Assembly (NCBI GenBank): GCA_963576725.1
Contig: OY755242.1
Span: 9,019,132-9,083,131, forward strand
DNA: 64,000 bases
Direction: 5' to 3'
From: Azorinus chamasolen
Taxonomy: Eukaryota > Mollusca > Bivalvia > Cardiida > Solecurtidae
This document shows, piece after piece, positions 1-15,300 of this stretch. The stretch's first letter is position 1. Each line of letters opens with the position of its first letter. The position numbers and the translations under genes were made by a program. The notes under the pieces were generated by a model that searched no databases, was not told where the DNA came from, and saw nothing but the letters and a program-made list of their open reading frames with translations.

Positions 1-80
1 TGCTCTATTTATAACAATGGTTTCATTAAGTGACTTTTACAGAGGCGTAGAAAGGCGTATTTATGGAGGAAAGGGTTAAT
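1..80. repeat. MITE family A, right part
   Basis: Family A is a roughly 230-bp TTAA-ended element whose centre is a palindrome apexed on GAGCATTTGCTCC / GGAGCAAATGCTC, flanked by arms containing CCATTGTGATAAATAG. Here only one arm and the GGGTTAA end are inside the window. Confidence 0.75.
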
Positions 81-108
81 ATTCAAAAAGCCATTTTCTT
101 CATCTCAC

Positions 109-374
109 CTGCTGCTAGTGGCTTCATTGGGCCTCTGGCACTTCCTGGGCGGGCAGAACTTGATCGTCTGGATGTGACTGGGCGCTTGGCTTTAGTAAAT
201 GACCTTGAGTCCATTGAGGCTGCAAGTTTGGGTGGTGGTATAGGAGTATGTTCTCTATCAGGTGGGGCACTGCTAGGACGAGGTGGAGGAGTGTCAGATC
301 GTGAGCGATACAGCTCCCTAGGGTCCATGGAGGGAACAGCTGATAGACGGTCTGTCTGGGGCATGGGATGGTTC
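109..374 (-). CDS. VWA3B: VWA3B exon 15: Ser/Pro/Arg-rich linker
   Basis: Encodes a low-complexity linker (SRSDTPPPRPSSAPP, VTSRRSSSARPGSARGP) between an ATTATAG acceptor and a GTGAGA donor. It is the last exon visible; one base is left over for the next exon outside the window. The Ser/Arg content suggests a disordered, phosphorylatable region. Confidence 0.78.
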
Positions 375-3300
375 CTATAATATCAAATTTACTCATTCAT
401 TCCTTTAAATCATGACAAATTTCTAATGCAATTATCTAATTTAATAAGTATGTTTATATTAACATTTCTCTAATTTCTTAACCCCTTACCCTGTTCAATA
501 TTCATGTAAGAAATAATGATATCATGAATATTTATTTGCTCAATGTTTATAATGGCATAATGTACACATGGATGTTTGGTATTTCTAGAAACTGTAGAGG
601 CAGATCTATTATAAGTTCATAAGCAAACAGAGCAGATCATGATCAGATGGCTCCTATAAGAACTGTCTGATCTAGGTCTGCTCTGTTTGAAAAGGCATGG
701 AGAGGTTTTTATATGAAGGAAAGAGTTAATACTCTGTATTAATCCATGCAATCAGTTTAGATCAAGGTGTAAAGTGTATGGTAAAATGAACAGAAAGATG
801 ACAACATTGTAATCACAAGATATGTAAGAAATAGTGACATCATTAATATTGATTAGCTGAAGATTTTACTGTAAAATGTTCAAGGAAATTTTGACTTTGA
901 CAAAAACAGTTACATGTACTGTAGAATCAGATCTATATCATCGTTATCATGTCATAAGTAAACACAGCAGACCCTGGTCAGATAGCTCCTACAGCAGCCA
1001 TCTGATTTGGATCTTTTCTATTGTAAATATGTGGCAGTTAAGTTTTAGTTTAATTGTTGGCAGTCAGCATTTAATAATGCCTTTGGCCATTTACAAAACA
1101 AACTACCAATTATGGCAATGACATACAGTTCTATACATTTCAATATTCACAATTCAACTCAGAAATGGTAAAATATCATACAATGTATATATACTACACT
1201 GTAACACAAATACATTAAGCTTATCATCATGATCTATGGTGCATCAAAGGATCGCTTGTGTCATTAACATATTTAGCCATTTCAAAAATCCTCTTTAAAT
1301 TTTAAGAAGACATAAGTCTACAGACTAGTATAAATGTAAATTTACCTGCTGCATTTCTTCAAGCTATCAATTTCTTTTTTCCATGACAGTTTTGCACATT
1401 CGTCTCTCAGTTCCGCTACCTTGTCCAGATCTGCCAGGCCTTGTCTCAGTTCATCCTTCAACATCCTTATGTCTTCACTCTGATAAAATCACATCAAGTA
1501 GTCTGATATAAGCTATACGCCTTTGAGCTGTTAATCATTTACCTCACAGAGATGTTTTTGAATGCTGTTGCAAATAGAGCAGACCCCAGATCAGATGACC
1601 CCTGTATGAGTCATCTGATCAGCGTCTGCCCTGGTTGCTTAACCATTTGCTCTATTAATGGAAAAGTAGTAAAGTCAAGCAGGCAAAGCCACATGCAAGA
1701 CGCAACCACCACCAAAACACCGATAGACAGCATGACACACACACAACCACACACCCAAACGCACATGCACACACACATACACACACGAAATGAACACAAA
1801 ACACCAAAAGACACACAAGAAACAGGGACAAACGTTCCACAACATGAACAAACCACAAGCACAAAGACGCAAGGCAAACAAAAGAAAGGGTGACAAAGAG
1901 AGTACCGCCTTGGCACGGTCAGCAGCAAAAACACCACTGGGGGTTTAAACCGGTTTACGGACGTCCTAACCTCACACTTCTCTCAAAGTCACCCTAGCTT
2001 TACAAATATTGTAAATAAAGGTATCCCCGCTGGACTTACCCACAACATAGACGACGGTGAACACAGGACAACATGTAAAACATAGCATAATAACTGTGAC
2101 AATCCGTCAAATATGTACTCAATGACTTTGCTGAAGTCAGAGCACCTGCAGGCAAGCCGTTAAGGGCACGACAGGGAAAAAATAATACATGAGTCTGGTA
2201 AGCTCCTCCTGTATCCAAGTTTAAGAGTATACCATCATAGAGTACTACCCTCGGCCTGTCATCGCGCAAGCAAAGAGGGAAGCGTAGCTACCGACTGTAA
2301 AAGGGTCGATAACCAAACATGCAGTGTGTTGCAATATAATAGGATCATAACCTTTCTTTTTAAATTTTTTAATGCGTTTTATAAACAAATCATGAAAATG
2401 GATATGACCCCGAATTTTCCTAAGTTTGTAGATAACATCCCCATAAAATTCTGGTTGAGAAATGCCTTGTCGCAGTAACGTCCGTAGATTGCAATTATAT
2501 TTACTAATGAGAGGTAAATTTCGATAATAAAATTTAGAAAAGGTTTTCCGAAGTTTGTGATATCTGTAACCTTGCTTAAGAAGTTTATCAGTTATAACTA
2601 AATTACGTCTGTTAAAATCTTCAAGCAAAGAACAGGCTCGGGCAAACCTAATAAGTTGAGAAATATAAACACCATAAGATGTAGAACGTGGCACATCCCC
2701 ATCTAGAAAAGGATAATTAACAATTTTGAAATTAAAATCTTCTCTTTTATCGTATACTTTGGACGAAACTTTATCATTTGTAATTGAAAGATTCAAATCT
2801 AAAAATGAAGCATTAATGTCAGATTGATTAGCTTTGTTTAAAGACAGTTCTTTTGGGTAGATTGAAGAAACCATAGTATCAAAATAAGGATTATCTAAAT
2901 TCAAAATATCGTCTAAATACCTTGAAGTTTTATTAAAAGCATTAACAATATCGGTCTGTGTATCAGGTTTTAAGCTAAGCATAAAATCTCTCTCGTAGCA
3001 ATACAAAAACAAATCTGCAACAAGAGGGGCACAATTTGTACCCATGGGTATACCAACAACTTGACGATATATGGTATCTCCATAACGCACAAATATATTA
3101 TCTAAAAGAAAGATTAGAGATCTACAAACATCAAGGCAAGTCCACATTGTGTAATGTTCAACTTCTGAATTCGAAAAGAATGAACGTTGAACATTACAAG
3201 CAATGAACATTTTGTTTTCTCTGGCAAAGGTTTTTTCTATTAATTTAATAAGTCTATCCTTTATAAGATGGTGAGGTAGAGTAGTATAGAGTGTAGAGAA

Positions 3301-6300
3301 ATCATAAGAGCTCAGTAAAGAAATGTTATACTGTTCATTTTCAAGTTTTGTTAAAACATCATTTGAATTTTTTATGGACCAAAAAACATTAATACCAGAA
3401 TTTTCATATATTTTATCACAGTAGCGTTTAACATGTTCTTTGATCGTAGTAAGACAGGACGTCAAAAGTATAGATAATTTAGTAGTGGTACAACAGCTAG
3501 AGTTGGCAATAAAACGCGACTTATAAGGGTTTTTATGTAGTTTCGGAATCCAGTACAAAGTAGAAAGTTTATGTTGTTTTATGTTAGGACCAGACTTAAA
3601 ACATATTTTTTAATCTTTGCAAACAGGGTCGACCCAGATTAGATGGCTCTTGTAGTAGCCATCTGATCAGGTTTTGCACTGTTTGCTAATGAAATTTGAT
3701 AGATCTGTTTATTTAGTTTCAAAAATGGCTACAATGTTCCACCTTCCATATTTCATTATAACTATTTTGTCCATGAATATTCAAAAGTTTTGAAATTTGG
3801 AATAAATGTAGAACAGGGAAAGGGTTAAGTTAAACTAATCTGCCCACTGCTGAAAAGCTGTTTCATTTGTTCTTACATTTCTCTTCATTTGCACAGTCAT
3901 GGTGTCAAACAGTTTTGATGCTGATGAGACAAAAAGTTACTTGGCATCTCATTAGGAACCTATTTTACTAAAGATCATATGACTGAAATTATTGTACGTT
4001 CTAACATACGATGATCACAAATGGACATTGCAATCCTCATAATAATGTTAGATCTTAAAATAATTTCTATTATTCGTAGTTAGCCTGATTGCTGTATACT
4101 AGAATATGCAATAATTGCAAAAATCCTAGAAGTAACAATTGTCGTAAAATTAGGACTTATGATAATTTTGGTTGTACAATCTTTAAGAAAATGGGTCCCT
4201 GGATCAAAACTGTTTGCCAGTGTTATCACAGAATCACCAACAACATGCAAAAGGTAAACAATAAGCCAGAGATACAGATAAAGGCTGCGTACCCAAATAC
4301 CGTACTAACATCATCATTTCTACACCAAACCCTATACTGTGACCACTCTTTAGAATCGTCTCAAAGAGACGATTCTAAAGAGTGGTCACAGTATAGGGTT
4401 TAGTAGAGAAATAAAGGAGTTAGTTATTCTTAAAAATGTTTAAATTTACGCATCTTATCTAGACCTCTGCAATCAGCCCAACTATATTTACCTCCCAGGA
4501 CTCTGGTTGTCCCTCAAGGTCTATGCCTTTCTCAGAGAAGTAGTGGTAGCGCCCACCAGTTGCCCGGGCCAAGTCATACAAAAATTGGTTTGCTTCTGTG
4601 TCATTACAGTTGAACGAGATCGTATGAACTGGCACACTGTGCTGCATCTGCACTTGGGCAATAATTGATTTGGGTGGCTGAAATGATTGAAAATATATTT
4701 CTAGTAGGGATCCCAAGACAGGCAGTAACAGAGAAGAAATCTAATTAATAAAAAAAATCTTGTTGAGGTTTACATACATTAGAAATAATATGAAAATATG
4801 ACCCTTTACTCCATAAATACATGTAAAGAAATAATAACATCATTAATATTGATTAAATGTTTTTTTATAGAAGGTAATGAACACAAGACGTTTTGGCCAT
4901 GAAGAAAACAACACAATCAGATCTATATTATTTCATTAGCATAGTGTAGACCCTGATCAGACAGTCCCTATTGAAGTCTACTGATCTTGGTCTACTTTTT
5001 TTGAAAATACGTTAAAAGGCTTATTTATGTGAAGCATCAACTCTTTGCATATATGTAATTAATCTGTAATGACCTATGACAATACAATCTGAATCCACAT
5101 GATCTAGATATACCCTGTTGGCAAAGGCATCAAAATGCAAATACAGTTGAACTACGATAACTCGAACTTCAAGGGACCATACAAATTAGTTTGAGATAAC
5201 AGTTCAAGTTATCCGATTTCTAATCTGAACAATTTCTCTAGCTCACAGCTTAATACAGGTCTAAAGTAATGCTGAACGCTCCTTTAGGAGTTTTCAGCAT
5301 TACTTTAGAACTGTATTAAGCTTCAACGTGTGTTTCTAGATATCTGTAGCGATACAGTTTAGAGCAATTCTGTATCTTAAGCTTTGAAAGGGCTAAACAT
5401 TTTATTCGAGTTATCCCAAATTCGAGTTATCCGAGTTTGAGTTATCAAAGTTCAGCTGTATATGGAGTAAAGTGCTGATAAAAGACAAAAGTACAAATAC
5501 AACTTCAAGGAAACAATCTTCCAGAAAAAAACTGATAAAATCAATTTTCTGAATTACTCTGTGTTTTGTCAGGATCCAAACTGTTTGTAAAAGTTGTAAT
5601 TATTATGTACCTGATCAGGTCTGCCATCTGTCAGCAGGTATATCGCTTGGGTGCCCGGGTCACCCAGGGCATGCTGCAGGGCTGAGTATGTGTTGGTGGA
5701 GCCCCAGCAGGACAGACCCTGAATCCATTTCCATGACCCCTCAAGGCTGGTTTGTGTCACCTCAACAAGTCGGTTCTGCCACACCTGGGCCTTGGAGTTG
5801 AATGCAATAAGGTTGAACTTCATTTTATGTCGCAGTTGCTCCTGAAAAACATACAACAAACAACTGTAATTACATTCATTAGACAAGTGCTATATTTAAC
5901 CTAAGTATTAACACAATCTGCCCATTCCACAAGTTTGTAAAGCTGTATAATTCAATTTGATACCATTTTGATAACCTTTCGCTGTTATTATGTACACGAT
6001 AAAAAATTCTGTGTTTATGTTCCAAATTATAAATATTCAGCTAATAAATATATGATATCATTATTTTTTTCAAGATATTCATTAGGTAAAGGTTAAATCA
6101 TCAGTTGGGAGACAAACAAGCAATATCTGCTTTCAAAATTCGAGCAAATTACCAATTGTTTAGTTGCTTAATGCTTATATGAGTTCCAAAATTTCTCTAA
6201 GCCCTTGAAATCACATGGCTTTTGATCAACGGAGTATTAATTTCTCAGTCAATCCTTTAAAAGCATACTTGGTTTAAATGACAATAAGAAGGGAGTTGGC

Positions 6301-9300
6301 AAAGAAACTCTGAAAAACTACAGATTTAGTAAAAGATCCTCTTATCTGACTCTGATTTAATCCTTTCCCTGTTGAATATTCATGTAAGAAATAATGATAC
6401 AATATATGTATTATTAATATTTACTGGCAGAATTTTTATAATGGCATATGAGCACGGGACATTTTTGCTCAGGTACTCTAGAATCAGACCAATATTATAC
6501 CACTAGCATACACAGCCTGATCTGATGGCTTCAATAGGAGTCGTCTGATCTGAGTCCACTCTATTTGCAAAGATGTGAAAAGGTGTTAATCATAATAACA
6601 AACTGTTTACCTGCATCAGAAGAAACAGTCTGTCTTTGACATACTGTATGCTGGGTACCATCGACTCTGAGGTATCGATTAGGATGTAGATTTGGTCCTC
6701 AATCAAGGTACCAAACAGAGCACGACTTCCCTGGTTCAGCCAATCAATCCTGAAACACCAAACACATCAGGGAGAATGAGGATAGGGTGCATACAGTAGA
6801 TGTTCTCTTTCCCTCTTGGCCTCCAGAATATTGACATGTAAGAAATTAAGCCATTATGAATATTTAAATAGCTGAGGTTTAATAAAGGCATTTACATGCA
6901 CAAGGAACTTTTTTAACCATGGCACAAACTGTATAATCAGATCTATATTATTTGATAAGCAAACAGAGCAGACCCTGAGAAGACTGTCCTACAAAAGCCA
7001 TCTGATCTGGGTCTACTCTGTTTACACATCTTTTAAAAGCGTATCTATGAGGTAAAGGGTTAACTCTTTGCATGCTAGCCTCAAATTCATGATTACCTAT
7101 GTAAACAGATTGGGTCCAAATAAGATGTAAAGCAACTCATTAAATCCTGCTTATTTCTTTCTTAAAACTTCTGGCTCACCTGTTCTGTATAGCCCTGAGA
7201 GCTACAAGCATTCTCTGCTCATATGTCCTGTGTAACTCTGGTGTTACTTGCACATGTACCACTTTTCCGTCTCTCCACTTCACAACTGGGAACCGGTCAC
7301 AGTACTTGGCATTGACCAGCTTACGTGTCAGAATCTGTAAAACAAAACAAACAAAATTACAATAGTACTTCAAATTAATGTCACTGAAAAATAACAAAAA
7401 TTGTGACAGAACAAGATGTGTTTGTGAAACACTATGCCCCGACCTTTGACCCTGAAGGATGACCTTGACCTTTGACCCATGGACCAGGGAGTTGAACGCA
7501 ACACATCGTCTTTGTGTAGTGAACATTTGTGCCAGGTTATTTTGAAATCCATTCACAGATAAAAAAGTTGTAGAAGGGACACAAAATTTAAGACTGATGG
7601 ATGGAAGGACAGACGGACGGACGGACAAATGGATGGACCGACAATGCGATTACTATATGCCTGCCATTGGGGGCATAAAAAGTGCAATAATGATCTATTT
7701 TGACCCTTACCCTCCTGTAAAAAACATAACATCTGCTCAAATTGGGACCATAATTACACTAATTATTCTGACATCCAATCTCCTCTCCACCAGTTTGTAA
7801 AACTCAATAATTCCATTTGGCATCACTCTGATAACTTTAACCCATGCCCTCATAGGCTCTTTTTTAAACTCATCCTCTTTGAAAAGATATACTGAAAAGG
7901 AAATTTTAGAATTGTGTAGTTTTGAAATCATTGTAATAAAAAGAGCATTTGCTCCTATAGAGCAAATACTCTATTTATCGCAATGGCTTCAAAAAGTGAC
8001 TTTTACAGGACTGTGTCAAAAAGTGTCAATAAGAGGGAGTGGGTTAAACAAGACTTACATAGTGACATATAGGGAAGACCCAGATCAAACTACTTTGTTA
8101 GGAGCAGTTTGATCTGGGTCTGCACTATTTGCCTAAATTTGTCTGCTTGACTATTGAGGATAATTAGTATATTTCTGAAATGGTTAAACCATGAATACAC
8201 CTTTCTATGTCTACAAACAGGGTAGACCAAGATCAGATGGCTCCTGTAGGAGACCCCTGATTAGGGTCTGTTCTGTTTGCTTTTGAAATAACAAAGATCT
8301 GATTTCACAGTTAAGCCATGGCCAATAATTCCAGAGTGTTTATGTCATTATAAAAATTCAACCCGAATTAATATTCATGATGTAATTTTTTTGCATGAAT
8401 ATTTATAGAGTAAGGGGTTAAAAAGCAGATGACAAGTGTTGCTGCCAGCTTGTGCTAACAGTAAAGTCAACATTCTAAATGTTAGAGGCAATATATGAGA
8501 AAAGTTGTGATAATCTTTGTAAACATCCTTTCAGGATTCAAAATGCTTGACAAACAGATTGTGTATACAGTAAAACCTCTCTATAACGGCCACTAAATTA
8601 TATCATGTATTTTGTGTTAAAGGCAAGCAATGTGAAAGTAAAACAGAACGCTCCTATAGGAGCGTTCTGTTTTACTTTCACCTTGCTTTAAGCGGCCAAC
8701 TGTCCTAAATACCAACTAATTAACACAATTTAGTGGGTAATAGAGAGGTTCTACTGTATATGAGAAATGTGTGAAACATTTACTTGCAGTGTCAAACATT
8801 TACTTTAAGTTAACAGTAATTTTACAGTACAGTAGAACCTGTCTTAAGTAACCATCAAAAAGATGTCTAATTATGGGTCTGTAAGGAAGGTAGTAGCTTA
8901 ATGAAGGTCAAAAGTAATGCAGAAAGGAGTTTTCTTGATTACTTTCGTCCTGCATTAAGCAACCATCTGCTTTCTAAGACTTCAATGTTCAATAAATGAA
9001 CAGCCACTTAGGACAGGGTCTACTGTAGTTTATAAAGAGTTTCAAATAATGGGTTTGGTAGGTTTGTACTACGCCTTTGAATTATAGCCCATCTCATGCT
9101 AAGCACTAACATTTGAAAAAAGCTTGGAACCAAATTAGACGCTGTATAACTCAGCGTCTTATCAGGATCCAAGGTGTTTGACAATACATGTAGTTTCTTA
9201 ACCGTTTATGCCATAAATACACCTTTCTTTCTACACCTTTGCAAATAGAGTAGACCCAGATCCTATAGGACTGCATCATACGACTTACTGCATCAGTCTG

Positions 9301-12300
9301 GTATTCATCCAATGGCTGCTTTGAGATATCCACAACTCCATCCTTATGGTGGAAAGCCACGCCGCCCAGTATATCAAACAATTCCAGCTTCCTAGCTGAG
9401 AGTCCATACTTCTCAAGCCAGTGACGGGAGCTCATGTACTGTTCATTGACCTTTGACATGTCCACAACGGGAGCTAACTGTGACTCTGTAAGGTAGATAC
9501 TCTCAAGCTAGTTTCAAGTCACATGAGTTGGTAATTGAAAAAAACAATATAAATCCTGTTGAAATTCTTTGATTAAGATATTCTTTGATCAAGATCAAAG
9601 GATATTCTTTGTAATTACTGGATCTGGGTGAGAATAAATATCATTGGAACAAAACTGACCGATAATCAATCACAAATTGTCTTCAGTTTATTACATGTTT
9701 TTAGGGGCAGAATAAAGTATGCTTTTTAAAGTATTTATCCTAAATATTCAAATACCAAATCTCTCTTCTACACTGTTTGTAAAGCTGAACAATTTAATTT
9801 AGTACCACTCAGATAATTTTAAATCACACTGACACAGTAGAAAATAGTGTAGACCCTGATCAAACCGTTTCCTAAGGAGCAGTTTGATCTATGCACTATT
9901 TGCCTAAGTGTGTCTACCGTTATTCAAATACTATGGGTGTCTGAAAGTGAATGCCAACGGAAATTAGGATACCGGTACATGCAACAGAAAAACTGACTAC
10001 TTAGCTAAAACAAAATTAGAATTGTGTTGTGCTTACCAGAACAAGCCTCCTTAACCCTTTACTCCATTGATACGAGTTTTTATGCCTTTGCAAACAAAGT
10101 AGACCCAATTCAGACAGTTCCTACAGCAGGATCTACTGTTGTTGCTTTATATCAAATAACAAAAATGTGATTCTACAGTTTCTACCATAGCCAAAAATTC
10201 CTGTGCTCATTTGCCATTATGATAATGATTTAATCAATATTGACAATATCATCATTTCTTACATGGATGTTCATGGAGTAAAGGGCTAACAAAACTACTG
10301 TACATGCTGTTGAGTGTAAAATAGTGAAGACCCTGATCAGGCTCAGTGTTTAACATGAGGTGACCTACTCTGGTTCTTCATACTTTTTTCAAAATTCCTG
10401 AGACAAAGTGGGATTCTATATAAGAGATGCATAATGATCCTGTTATACTAAAACAATTCCTTAGACTTTGCAAACTGTGAAGAACCAGATCAGCTGCCAT
10501 GTATTCAGTGTCTGATCAATTTCTTCACTGTTTGCCACCCATCAATACCCATTCTGTTTATTACTTGTATGACAAACAGCATAGAACCTGATCAGATGCG
10601 ATATTATACATGTGATTGTTGATTTGGTTCTACACTGTTTTCAATGCCTAAAGATTGGTTTCATATAGCATTACTCATATACAAACAGTGCACTACCATA
10701 GACAAGAGGTATACAGTAGATCTCCTCTAAACCAGACATTAAATTTGATATAAATATCAGGCTCTGAGACAGGTGGTGGCCTAACGCAGGGTGAAGTCAT
10801 GCAGAAAGCTCCTCTAAGGAGTTTCTGCATGACGTTCACCCTGTATAAAGCAGCCACCTGTCTAATGTATCTAAATTCTCTACTAAAATTCCAGTTTAAA
10901 GGAGTTTTACTGTATTAGAAATCTATGTCAGTTCCGATGCCAAATCTTGTCGGTACTCATTTGAATATTCCCTGTCTACTGCAATCCTAATGAGTACCAA
11001 CATGACAGGGTTTGGTTACAAAGAAGAGAATTTGGTAAATCAAAACTCATCTTTTCTATGGCTTTGCAACTGTGAAGGTGAAATTTATGATGTAGCCATA
11101 GTGATGTGATATACAGTACAACCTGTCTTAGGCGGTCATGAAGAAGAGGTCTAATTATGGGTCTGACAGGCAGGTGCTAGCTTAATGCAGGTCAAAAGTA
11201 ATGCAGAAAGCTCCTATAGGAACTCTCTACATTACTTTTGCTATGTATTAAGTAACTACCTGCTTGTTAACCCTTTCCTCCATAAATACGCCTTTCTACG
11301 CCTCTGTAAAAATCACCTATTGAAACCATTGTGATAAATAGAACATTTGCTCCTACAGGAGCAAATTCTCTATTTATCACAATGGTTTCAAACTACAAAA
11401 TTCTAAAATTTTCCTTTTCTCTAGTTAATGCTCCTTTTCAGTAGATTCATTCAAAGATGTTGGATCTAAAAAAAGCCTATGAGGGAATGGGTTCACAGAA
11501 TCCTACGAATCCTATGAAGGACTTCTTAAAACAGGTTCTGCTGTATAGAAAACAGCCTTACTATTTCAACACTATGATCAAATTTGTGATAAACTTTGAA
11601 AACCAGATGAGACCCTGAAAAAAACTGGTTTCTAATCAGGATCTGAACTGTTTGAGACTTGATCAGATTTCCTTCCTATAAACACCTTCTCATACCTTGA
11701 TATATTATTTTTTTACATGAATATTTAATCAGACAGATATCAAATCCTACTTTCTTCAATTTTGTCCTCAATAGCTTGATAATATAATTACATTTATAAT
11801 TATTGTTTGTTCTTTCACAATATTTACCTTGAATTCCGTAAATTAAATCTCAGAATTTATAAATTCCTCTCCTTTTTATACCGATGTTAACTAGTCTTGC
11901 AGTGAACAAAATGTCTTCCAAATTATTGGAAAATACAGATAGCCATTTCACCATTTGAACATGAGAATTCGATTAAATATTTACAGTTTGTCAAACGCTT
12001 GAGTAATTAAAGGTTTAAATGGTGAGACAAATAGAACAGACCTGTGGAATGAACATCAGCATAATGAATTATTCATATCTGTGACTTTAACCCTTTCCCT
12101 CATACAAACATGTTTTCACGCATTTGCAAACAGAGTAGACCCAGATCAGACGGCTCCTAGAGGAGCCGTCTGATCAGGGTCTGCTCTATTTGCTTATTGG
12201 ATTTGATAGATCTGTTTCTTTAGTTTCTAAAATGGCTACAATGCTACACCTTCCATATTTCATTATTGCTATTTTGTTCATGAATATTAAGTAGGTATTG

Positions 12301-15300
12301 AAAATTTAAATAATCGTAGAACAGGGAAAGGGTTAACCCTTTCCTCCATAAATACGCCTTTCTATGCCTCTGTAAAAGTCATCTGTTGAAACCATTGTGA
12401 TAAATAGAGCTCTATTTATCACAATGGTTTCAAGCTACAAAATTCTAAAATTTTCCTTTTCTCTAATTAATGCTCCTTTTTGGTAGATTTATTCAAAGAG
12501 ATTGGATCTAAAAATAGCCTATGGAGGAAAGGACTAACCCTTACCCACTACGAAAAAATAATTTAAGCTCAAACATCGATCTGGTACAATCTTGAGTACT
12601 TCCGATTTAATCAAGCTCTTGAACAAATTATTAATTGAGTGTCAAGGAGCTTGGATCTTAATGAGACCACGAATTATTCTGCATGTCATCTGGGTCCAAA
12701 CTGATTGCAAATTAATATGTGTCAAGTCCTGGATAGCGGGACAAGGGTTCACCCTTTCCTTCAAAGACATGCCTTTTCATGCATTTGCAAACAGAGTAGA
12801 CAAAGATCTGATGGTTCCTGTAGGAGACGTCTGATTAGGGTCTCCTCTGTTTGCTAATGAAATTTGAAAGATACGCTTCTTTAGTTTCTAAAATGACTAC
12901 AATATTCCACGTTCCATGTTTCATTTTTACTATTTTGTCTATGAATATTCAATAGGTATCGAAGTTTTGACTAAATATCGAACAGGGAAAGGGTTAATTA
13001 CTCCCTGTCTCTTCTTGATCCAAACGGTTTGAACAGGTTATCACAAATTCACTAGTACTGTTGTGAACATCAATATGAGAGTTTTAACCTTGATATAATC
13101 AACCCTCTGAATGCTGAATTTTCAAAGTGGAATGGTCTAATAATGTTTAACCCTTTCCTCCATAAATACGCCTTTCTACGCCTCTGTAAAAATCACCTGT
13201 TGAAACCATTGTCATAAAAAGAGCATTTGCTCCTATAGGAGCAAATGCTCTATTTATCACAATGGTTTCAAACTACAAACTTCTAAACTTTTCCTTTTCT
13301 CTAGTTAATGCTCCTTTTGGGCAGATTTATTCATAGTGGTTAGATCTAAAAATAGGGTTAATGATGAGAGTCCATTCAGCATGAAAAGGTATAGAAAAAA
13401 CGATTTCTGAATGGCCATCATTGCAGATCCTAGCCAGAGGGCTCCTCCATGAACCTCCTGATCTGGGTCTACACTATTTGAAATACCAGTACACACATTG
13501 TTGGCATTCATAGGGTTAAGAAAATGGTTTCTGCTATCAACATTGTCAACTTCTCAAAGTTGACACACAACATAAGGGATACAGCTTAAACACATTGTGC
13601 TTTTGGTGAAATAAAAAGGTAGTGGTACCTCTCACATTATTCCTTTTGTTTCTGTCTGAAATACAGTATATTTCGACAATACACTTTTATTTATGCATAT
13701 CCTGCTGTAAAAATTGTTGCCGGCTTAACCCATTACCTCATAAGCTATTTTTAGATACAACCTCTTTGAACAAATCTACGGAAAAGGAGCATTAACTAGA
13801 GAAAAGGAATTTTGTAGTTTGAAACCATTGTGATAAATAGAGCATTTGCTCCTATAGGAGCAAATGCTCTATTTATCACCATGGTTTCACAAAGTGACTT
13901 TTACAGAGTCGTCAAAAGTCGTCAATATGAGGGAATGGAAGAAATTCTCTGCTGAGCTATGTTTTACAACCTTTATCTTTACTATAACCTGATTCTTTTG
14001 GCATTATAAACTGTACAACCAGATCTTTATTATTTTGTTCACAAACAGAACAGACCCTAATCAGACAGCTCCTACAGGAGCTGTCTGATCTGGGTCTATT
14101 CATTTTGCAAAAGTGTGAAAATATGTCTCTAATAAGAAAAGGGCTAAAATTATTTCAATATATATTTTTTATGTTATTACTTGGTTTCTAGTCTGGATCC
14201 ATTTAGCTAATTGCAAATGCAATCAGGAACTGTTTAGCAGAAAAGAAATTTAATATAAATTGCAGCTGGTATACCGTATATTCATGTATTCTTTTTCACC
14301 AGAGAAAATGTCTTTCACACATTACCAAAAATAAAGCAAAATAAAAGTTTCACTTAGCAGGCATTCTGACACGATGAGAAGCATTATATAGCCTATGATG
14401 ATAGCTCGGCAAAAGAAAGATTCATCCCTTGGCCACTAAATAAACTTTTGGACCCAAGCATTTTGATTTGCTTCAATATTTAGATACATCATTAATCTAA
14501 TAGAATATTCAAGTAAAAAGATAGTGCCAATTAGTTGAAATTATATCATAATAGCATTATGTACAAGACAGGAACTGTGAAATCAAATCTATGTGATTCC
14601 ATAACCCATTTCCTCATATTGACGACTCTGTAAAAGTCACTTTGTGAAACCATTGTGATGAATAGAGCATTTGCTCCTATAGGAGCAAAATAAGGCTCTA
14701 TTTATCACAATGGTTTCAAACTACAAAAATCTGAACTTTTCCTTTTCTCTAGTTCATGCTCCTTTTCAGCAGATTTATTCAAAGATGTTGTATCTATAAA
14801 AATAGCCTATGAGGTAATGGGTTAAGCAAACAGAGCCAATCCCAATCAGTCCCACAGGAGCAGTCTGATCTGGGTCTACTCTGTTTGTAAATGCATAGAA
14901 AGACTCTCTATCAGGTAAAGGCTTACTTTGGTTCTTACATTTCTTTCATACAATACAGATGCTGATGAGAAGCCAGGCTATTCCAAATCTCATCCATATC
15001 CAATCCATGTTTTAACCCATTCCCTCATAGGCTATTTTTAAAAGACCCTACTTCTTGTAATAAATCTACTGAAAAGGGGCATTTACTTGAGAAAAGGAAA
15101 CTTTTAGAATTGTGTAGGTTTGAAACCATTGTGATAAATAGAGCATTTGCTCCCATGAAGTAAATGCTCCATTTATCACAATGGTTTCAAAACATGACTG
15201 TTACAGGGCCATCAAAAGGACTCAATAAGAGGGAATGGGTTAATTCACCAATATGATGGGAATAGTGAACCCTTTCCCTCATATAAATGTGTTTTCACGC

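Noticed and set aside
63..380. 105-codon plus-strand frame
   Set aside because: It is antisense to the Ser/Pro-rich VWA3B exon at 109-374, whose phase matches exon 14.
1552..1937. Frames of 69-113 codons on both strands
   Set aside because: They arise from the CA-rich tract; composition is Thr/His or Cys/Val repeats only.
2036..2269. 77-codon minus-strand frame after the RT stop
   Set aside because: It lies in the 3' non-coding tail of the Penelope-like remnant and overlaps the end of the RT frame in another phase.
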